From Calliopum simillimum (taxonomy: Eukaryota > Arthropoda > Insecta > Diptera > Lauxaniidae), in the NCBI GenBank assembly GCA_951812925.1, contig OX638368.1, positions 25,855,187-25,919,186 on the forward strand: a DNA stretch of 64,000 bases, given 5' to 3'. A model generated the notes under the pieces. The model searched no databases, was not told the origin of the DNA, and saw nothing but the letters and a program-made list of their open reading frames with translations. Below, one piece after another: positions 59,136-64,000 of this stretch. The position numbers and the translations under genes were made by a program. Each line of letters opens with the position of its first letter. Position 1 is the first letter of the stretch.

Positions 59136-59955
59136 AAGCCCAACACCCAAGGGTAACGCGGAGAAGGAGGCGTATCAGGTATGGAAAAGTATATATATTC
59201 TTGATCATGTCTGTCTGTCCGTTGAAATCATTTCAATATTTTTTGGAAAAGATGATTCGATGAAATTTGGTACACTGCCTCCGTCGTCAAAGTTAGCTCG
59301 TCTTAGGGGCTGTTCACATATTACGTAACGTGGCAGGGGGAGGGGGTCAGACGATTTGTTACGAAGAGTTACATGGGGGTGGGAGCGGTCATCAACTGCA
59401 TTACGTAACGACGATTTTGTAATTTTATGCGGCAAAAAATTTAAATTCAAATGACCAACATTAAGATTTGTTACGTTACGGTTGTACGATTTGTTATGTT
59501 GCATTACGACCGGGGGGCTTCAAAATTAGTCGAAAATTGCGTTATATAAGATATGAACGGCCCCTTATTGAAAATTAACGAAAACGGTCAACTGGCACGC
59601 CTACCGCCCATACAAAAATTATATTAGAAACGCAACGTAGGAGTATTTTTCACGACAATGGAACCAAAGTATGTATGCATAAATACTAAGGACGGTAAAC
59701 GCAAGCTCTGAGCAAAAACTAGGCAAACTCGAACAAGAGAGCGTAGTACCTTTTATATGAGCAAAAGCTTCAAAATGCTTTACTAAAAACATTTTTTACG
59801 ATAATTCAACTAAATTTCACTCAGACACTAAGAACAGTAAATGAAAGCTCTGAGCGAAAATTGGGTGAACTCGCACAAGAAGGAATGGCACCTCCCGCAC
59901 AAGCAAAATTTTCAAAATACTGTTTGGCTGCGCCAAAGGTAACACCCCTACTATT
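59136..59955 (+). mobile_element. DINE-1/Helentron-like element, degenerate copy E, with nested MITE
   Basis: Keeps CGGAGAAGGAGGCGTATCAG, AAAGTATATATATTCTTGAT, ATGTCTGTCTGTCC, GATGAAATTTGGTACACTGC, subrepeats, and an eroded 3' end (GGCTGCGCCAAAGGTAACAC). Split by the Harbinger-like MITE at 59306. Confidence 0.65.
59306..59564. mobile_element. PIF/Harbinger-like MITE, copy 2, with TTA duplication
   Basis: GGGGCTGTTCACATATTACG at the left and ATATGAACGGCCCC at the right. Perfect TTA on both sides (59303-59305 and 59565-59567). It interrupts the DINE sequence exactly between AGCTCG and TTGAAAATTA. The TTA target and G-rich ends suit PIF/Harbinger. Confidence 0.82.
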
Positions 59956-60199
59956 TTTTTATTTTTTTTTTGTTTTTTGGATTTGTTGGTTTTTTATTCG
60001 AAGAACCGTTTTTCGACCGTTTTTAAGAAAAGCATAAATCTAAACTTGGTTTTTTGTATAAAATTTTTATCAGGCAGAAGGAACAAAAAATAAGGTTTTT
60101 TATATTGCTAGGACAATTCATTTTTCGAACCTATTAACCATACCTTTGTATACGAGAACAACATTTTGCCAACTTAATGTGAATTCCCAGTTTTTCTTT

Positions 60200-60625
60200 T
60201 AAAATTTTGAAAATTGTCTTGTACAGGGGGTGAGGAATCATTAATTTTTTCAAAGGATGTATGTAAATTGTCCCGATGCAATTTATATATGTACCGAATC
60301 GCATTCACGTGTATAGAATAGTCTCAGAGATATAGTTTTAAGGGCGTGGCACCGTCCATTTTTACGGTGTACATTATTTGTCCCGGTAATCCTAATATAT
60401 ATATACCAAATCATATTCATGTCTTTACACATGTACCAAATTTCAATCGTCTGCGTCAAGTAGTTTCAGAGATATTACGAATTAATTTTTAGGGGGACGT
60501 GGCACCGTCCACTGTTTTAGCCTTTGCCTTTGCTTTTTCTAATACTGATATTCATTCAAATCGGTCAGTTAGTTTTCGAAAAACAAACATACAAATAAAC
60601 AAGCAAAATCTAATTTTTATATAGA
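60200..60625. repeat. Diverged dispersed repeat (AAGGGCGTGGCACCGTCCAT)
   Basis: Alternating TTTCAGAGATAT-type lines and GGCGTGGCACCGTCCA lines, similar to 24000-24245 and 28925-29165. Ends in CAAATCGGTCAGTTAGTTTT and AATTTTTATATAG. It lies just downstream of the reductase gene. Confidence 0.5.
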
Positions 60626-60946
60626 TTGCCAGGCCATCATCATGAAACGAATGAATTAAATTTCTTCTTAAGGCTCAAAGTTGCAAAGGATATTTTTAAA
60701 ACATACAAATATAAGCCTCATATAGACAAAACAAAAGGCCCATAGCGATAAAATAAGTCGATTCATTTTTTACAAATCAAATATATATTTTTTAGAAAAG
60801 CCTTTGGTTAATTTATCATTATTTTGGTTACATGGAATTACAAAACAAACAAAAATCAATTATTCTAATTGAAGTCATTTTAAGTTAAATGGCAGTACAA
60901 TCCTTTTAACGAAAAGTAAAATTTTAAAAGCTTAAATTAAATTTAG

Positions 60947-62366
60947 TTAATCAATTTTTTCCTTGGCACAGTTTTTAATAATACGCTCGAAATGCAAATG
61001 TAAAAAACAACCAACAATACGCAGCGGACCCAACAGCAAAGCATGAAATAGATTTTGGAACATACCACCCCAACGGAAGAGTCCACCACCAAGCATAGTT
61101 AAAATCCAACTTTCGAATCCCATAATTGAAATAAAGTTTCCTTTCTAAAAAAAAAAAAAAATATTAGACAAATGAAAACTTTTAAGGTAAAAATGATTTG
61201 CTCGTTACCAAGGCATCATTTAAAATTTGTTTAGCAACTTCTTCGGGTTGTGCCAGACCGCCACCTCCGGAAATAAGTTTAGTTTCTTGTGGTTTTGTTT
61301 TTTCCTCATTTTCAAAACCTGGCGTATGAGTATCAGCTGGCAGTGCCAATGTCACAGATATTCCCAAATGACGGGATTCCATTGCAATCGTTTCTGCCAT
61401 GCCACGTATTGCGAATTTCGAAGCCGTATATGGCCCATAGCCGTAAATGCCGAATAAAGCAGCCTGTGAGGCAGTTAACACAATTATTCCTTCACGTGCC
61501 TTTTTCATTTTTGGCAAGACATAGCGCGTACAATTATATGAGCCAAAGTAATTAACCTCCATTAAACGTCGTGCATCTGCAACAGATACATCCTCAAACA
61601 CACCGCAAATAGCCATTCCAGCGCAATTTATTAACATGAAAATGTCACCAAAAGTGCCTTCAATCTCATTCATTGTTTTAGCAACATCATCATAGCTAGA
61701 AGCAATATCTAAGCAGCGATACTGAAATTTTTGATCAGGTACTTGTCTTATGACTTCCATTAGAGCGACCGCACCACCTACAAATTGATAAATAATTACT
61801 TTACCTATGTTTTTAAAAATGGATGAGTGATTTTAATAGGATAACTGTTCCAACGTTTAACTTTCATCATGGAACGTTTCATTCTTTAGCAATACTTTTG
61901 AACTGCAGAATTTTATTTCATAACTCTGAGCTATATTTACCAAGCGCTTATTCAACTTATAGTTTTTACAATATATATACATAATCCGACATCGGAGTTG
62001 TTATATCTATCCTGCATCTCTACAAGATCCAATTGAAAGCAATGAGAACAATAGGCAAATAACTACGACCCAACTAGGATTTCTCGTCTCATAATTTGAA
62101 AAGCGTTGGCATAAGGTGACGTAAAGTTACACGTAAACACACCACATACTTAACATTTTTTCATCGCGCGCAATAACAGTCACGTTAGCACCCTTCATAG
62201 CACATTCAACAGCCAAACATAGACCGATTCCTTTGGAACCACCTGTAATGACAACGTGACGACCGATTATCATCTTCGGTCTCTTTTTCATTACAAAGTG
62301 GTAGACTCCAATGTGGGCTAAAACTGCTGCAGTAATATACATTCCGATCTCCCATGATAATTCCAT
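60947..62366 (-). CDS. Kdsr: 3-ketodihydrosphingosine reductase (short-chain dehydrogenase)
   Basis: Reduces 3-ketosphinganine to sphinganine with NADPH, the second step of sphingolipid synthesis at the ER. Exons 62150-62366, 61209-61777 and 60947-61144 give 327 residues, normal for the family. An N-terminal membrane segment lies at about residues 9-25. The cofactor motif TGGSKGIG is at 41-48, NCAG at 123-126, the catalytic Ser176 in TASQAA, and Tyr189/Lys193 in YTASK. The C-terminus has a hydrophobic stretch (NLFHALLLGPLRIVGCFLHL) as in other animal KDSRs. The start ATG is followed by MELSWEIGMYITAAVLAHIG. Divergent from the p32-like pseudogene 780 bp away. Identity secure; the symbol follows vertebrate usage. 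Confidence 0.94.
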
Positions 62367-63149
62367 AATTTGGTTTGATTCACCGAAAATTCAGGTTCGT
62401 ATCTCTATGGAAAACGAATCGAGGAAAATGCAATTAGAAAGTTTTCCAATTGTTAATTGTACTGTTTTTTTTTTTTTTTTTTTTTAACATACCAGACAAG
62501 TAATATGAGGGCGAATGATGTTCAATTTGCCAAAGCACCAGCAACTGAGCAAGCAAATTGTTTTTACTTTTTTTAATCTAGTTTTTCACTGGAAAAGTGA
62601 AAAACTCAACTTGGAAATGATAGCATGAAACTGGAGAAATTTGTTTTAAGCTAGAGCTGGACAAACAATAGAAAGTTTTCATCAGCCCCTTTTACACGAA
62701 CAATGTACTCATCAATATTCAGCAATGCCAACTTCACTGATTTTCTTATCAATATGAAAATGTATGAAAATTGATGACTAGAGTTGGTCATGTAAGCACT
62801 TATCAAACGCTGCGTTTTAGACTACAGTTTTTTTAATTTAACACAGATAAATATGCGTGTTTAATTTTTAAGCACGAAGTAGATCGTTAATGTTGCCGTT
62901 GGACACTGAATATTTATCGGATTTTAACATAGTGGCCACACATTTTTACATTAGGTTCGTTTTCGTGGCAAGTGGGCTTAAAGTGGGCTTAAATGTGCTA
63001 ACTGTGGTCGAACAAAACGCTGCATTGTGAATAGCACTTTCGAAAATTATGTTCTTCTTTATTAACAGCTGACATTTGTTTATGTTTTGGTTTTTTGTTT
63101 TTTGGTTAACTTTGAAAGAAATTAAATAGTTTTCTAAAAATACAGAAAA
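62367..63149. promoter_or_regulatory. Intergenic region between divergent Kdsr and p32-like genes
   Basis: 780 bp that must contain both upstream regions. A T run near 62470 and a short direct repeat (AGTGGGCTTAAAGTGGGCTTAAA, 62970-62995) are seen. No defined promoter motif. Confidence 0.4.
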
Positions 63150-63830
63150 ATGAATAATTTGAACAAAGCCACATTACGTTTTTTCAATATCGCCGCCAGT
63201 GCCAAGGCAAATTCGCTGAAAAATGTATTCGGTAAGTACAACCTTACAGCATTTGGCACATGTCGAAAAATACAACAATATTAGGATTTAAATGTTGAAA
63301 AGCCAAGCTTAGGGTGCAGCTGCGGTTGTGGTATTAAACATCACATTCACACCAAGGGTGAACGCGAATTGGTTGAGTTTTTAACTGAAGAAATTGTCGC
63401 AGAGCGTAAGGCAGAAAAAGCCAAAGCTGTGCCAACTGCTTTGGATGGATTCACTGTTAAATTACAAGGCGCTGATGTAGAGCCGTTGTTGTCGTCAGTT
63501 TCAACGTAAATCATACAGTTGACACTGAGGAAGAACCCGAAATTGATCCAAATGCTGATAAACCCGAATGGGTGAAATGCGTAGCAAGCCACAATTTCCT
63601 ACAAGGAACACCACAGGAAGGCGAATATAATGACCAAAAAATTGTTGAAAGGTGCATTTTTGAAAGCGAGTGAAATGATAAAGTATACGCTGTTGCTGTT
63701 GCCGGAGATGTGCTCGATGGTTGTCTATATGATTTACTTATGAATTTACTTGAAGAGAAGGGTATCAGCAATGAATTTGTTGAAAAATTGTCTGACCACT
63801 TTGCAGCAATGTACCACTGGGTCTTGATCA
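63150..63830 (+). pseudogene. Decayed p32/C1QBP (MAM33) family gene
   Basis: p32 is a mitochondrial-matrix acidic protein. Exon 1 (63150-63231, MNNLNKATLRFFNIAASAKA, mitochondrial-presequence-like) joins exon 2 at about 63313 (CSCGCGIKHHIHTKGERELV). The family blocks then fall in different frames: VSFNVNHTVDT from 63494 after a stop at 63507 in the first frame; a GEMRSKPQF-like piece in another frame near 63572; FLQGTPQEGEYND; and AVAGDVLDGCLYDLL with EEKGISNEFVEKLSD up to about 63800. At least three frame changes and a central deletion are visible. The retained intron means it is not a processed copy. Assembly errors are a less likely alternative because neighbouring genes are clean. Confidence 0.85.
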
Positions 63831-63866
63831 ATATGAAGAAGGTCGCTACTTTGGTTTTGGTAATAG

Positions 63867-64000
63867 TTTATCATCAACGACGAGCACCAAATTGTGGATA
63901 ACCTTCTGGTGCATATACCAGAAGCCAGTTATGGCAGTCGTACGTATACGATAATTTTATTAGATGACAAGAATAAATTGTATCTTCGTGAGGAGGCAAT
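63867..64000 (+). CDS. Possible partial exon of an unrecognised gene
   Basis: After TAG at 63864-63866 the frame is open to the window edge and looks coding: NDEHQIVDNLLVHIPEASYG and on to LLDDKNKLYLREEA. I do not recognise the family. It could be the start of the next gene or of a transposon. No intact start is visible. Confidence 0.3.

Overview
The window is eukaryotic, very AT-rich DNA from a higher dipteran fly. The genes are interrupted by GT-AG introns and buried in repeats. Predicted proteins read like fly orthologues, and one transposon has the DD41D transposase spacing of the rosa elements first known from a tephritid (Ceratitis rosa). A tephritid fruit fly is my best guess, but the sequence alone does not prove it.

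Layout. (1) 1-34 kb, + strand: the kinase core and 3' half of the casein kinase I gamma gene gilgamesh (gish). I traced exons at 4902, 10758, 10932, 11309, 16674, 22607, 33561 and 33747; the N-terminal exons lie upstream of the window. There are also a candidate in-phase acidic cassette exon (17062-17118), a candidate alternative last exon (30308-30421), and a UGA-CUA-G stop followed by a 68-codon in-frame open extension. (2) 34-42 kb: repeats only, including a broken mariner (38.05-39.3 kb) and a 2.5 kb compound element. (3) 42.2-46.5 kb, +: Vps45, a Sec1/Munc18 protein, 5 exons, 574 aa. (4) 50.1-57.7 kb, -: an FG-repeat nucleoporin, 5 exons, 1224 aa, convergent with Vps45. (5) 60.9-62.4 kb, -: 3-ketodihydrosphingosine reductase, 3 exons, 327 aa. 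(6) 63.15 kb to the end, +: a decayed p32/C1QBP-family copy divergent from the reductase, then a possible exon of an unrecognised gene.

Mobile DNA fills most of the rest. It includes a DD41D (rosa-type) element with TA duplication and 21-bp ends; a DD37D-type element whose long intact ORF has His at the third catalytic position; a broken DD34D mariner; a Tc1-like fossil; at least five DINE-1/Helentron-like copies; many long foldback elements; and several MITE families, some nested three deep.

The annotated genes do not form one pathway. Vps45 acts in endosomal vesicle fusion, the reductase in sphingolipid synthesis at the ER, the nucleoporin at the nuclear pore, and CK1-gamma at membranes through a C-terminal cysteine/basic tail. 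Most foldbacks between 1 and 33 kb lie inside transcribed gish introns, so they could form hairpin RNAs.
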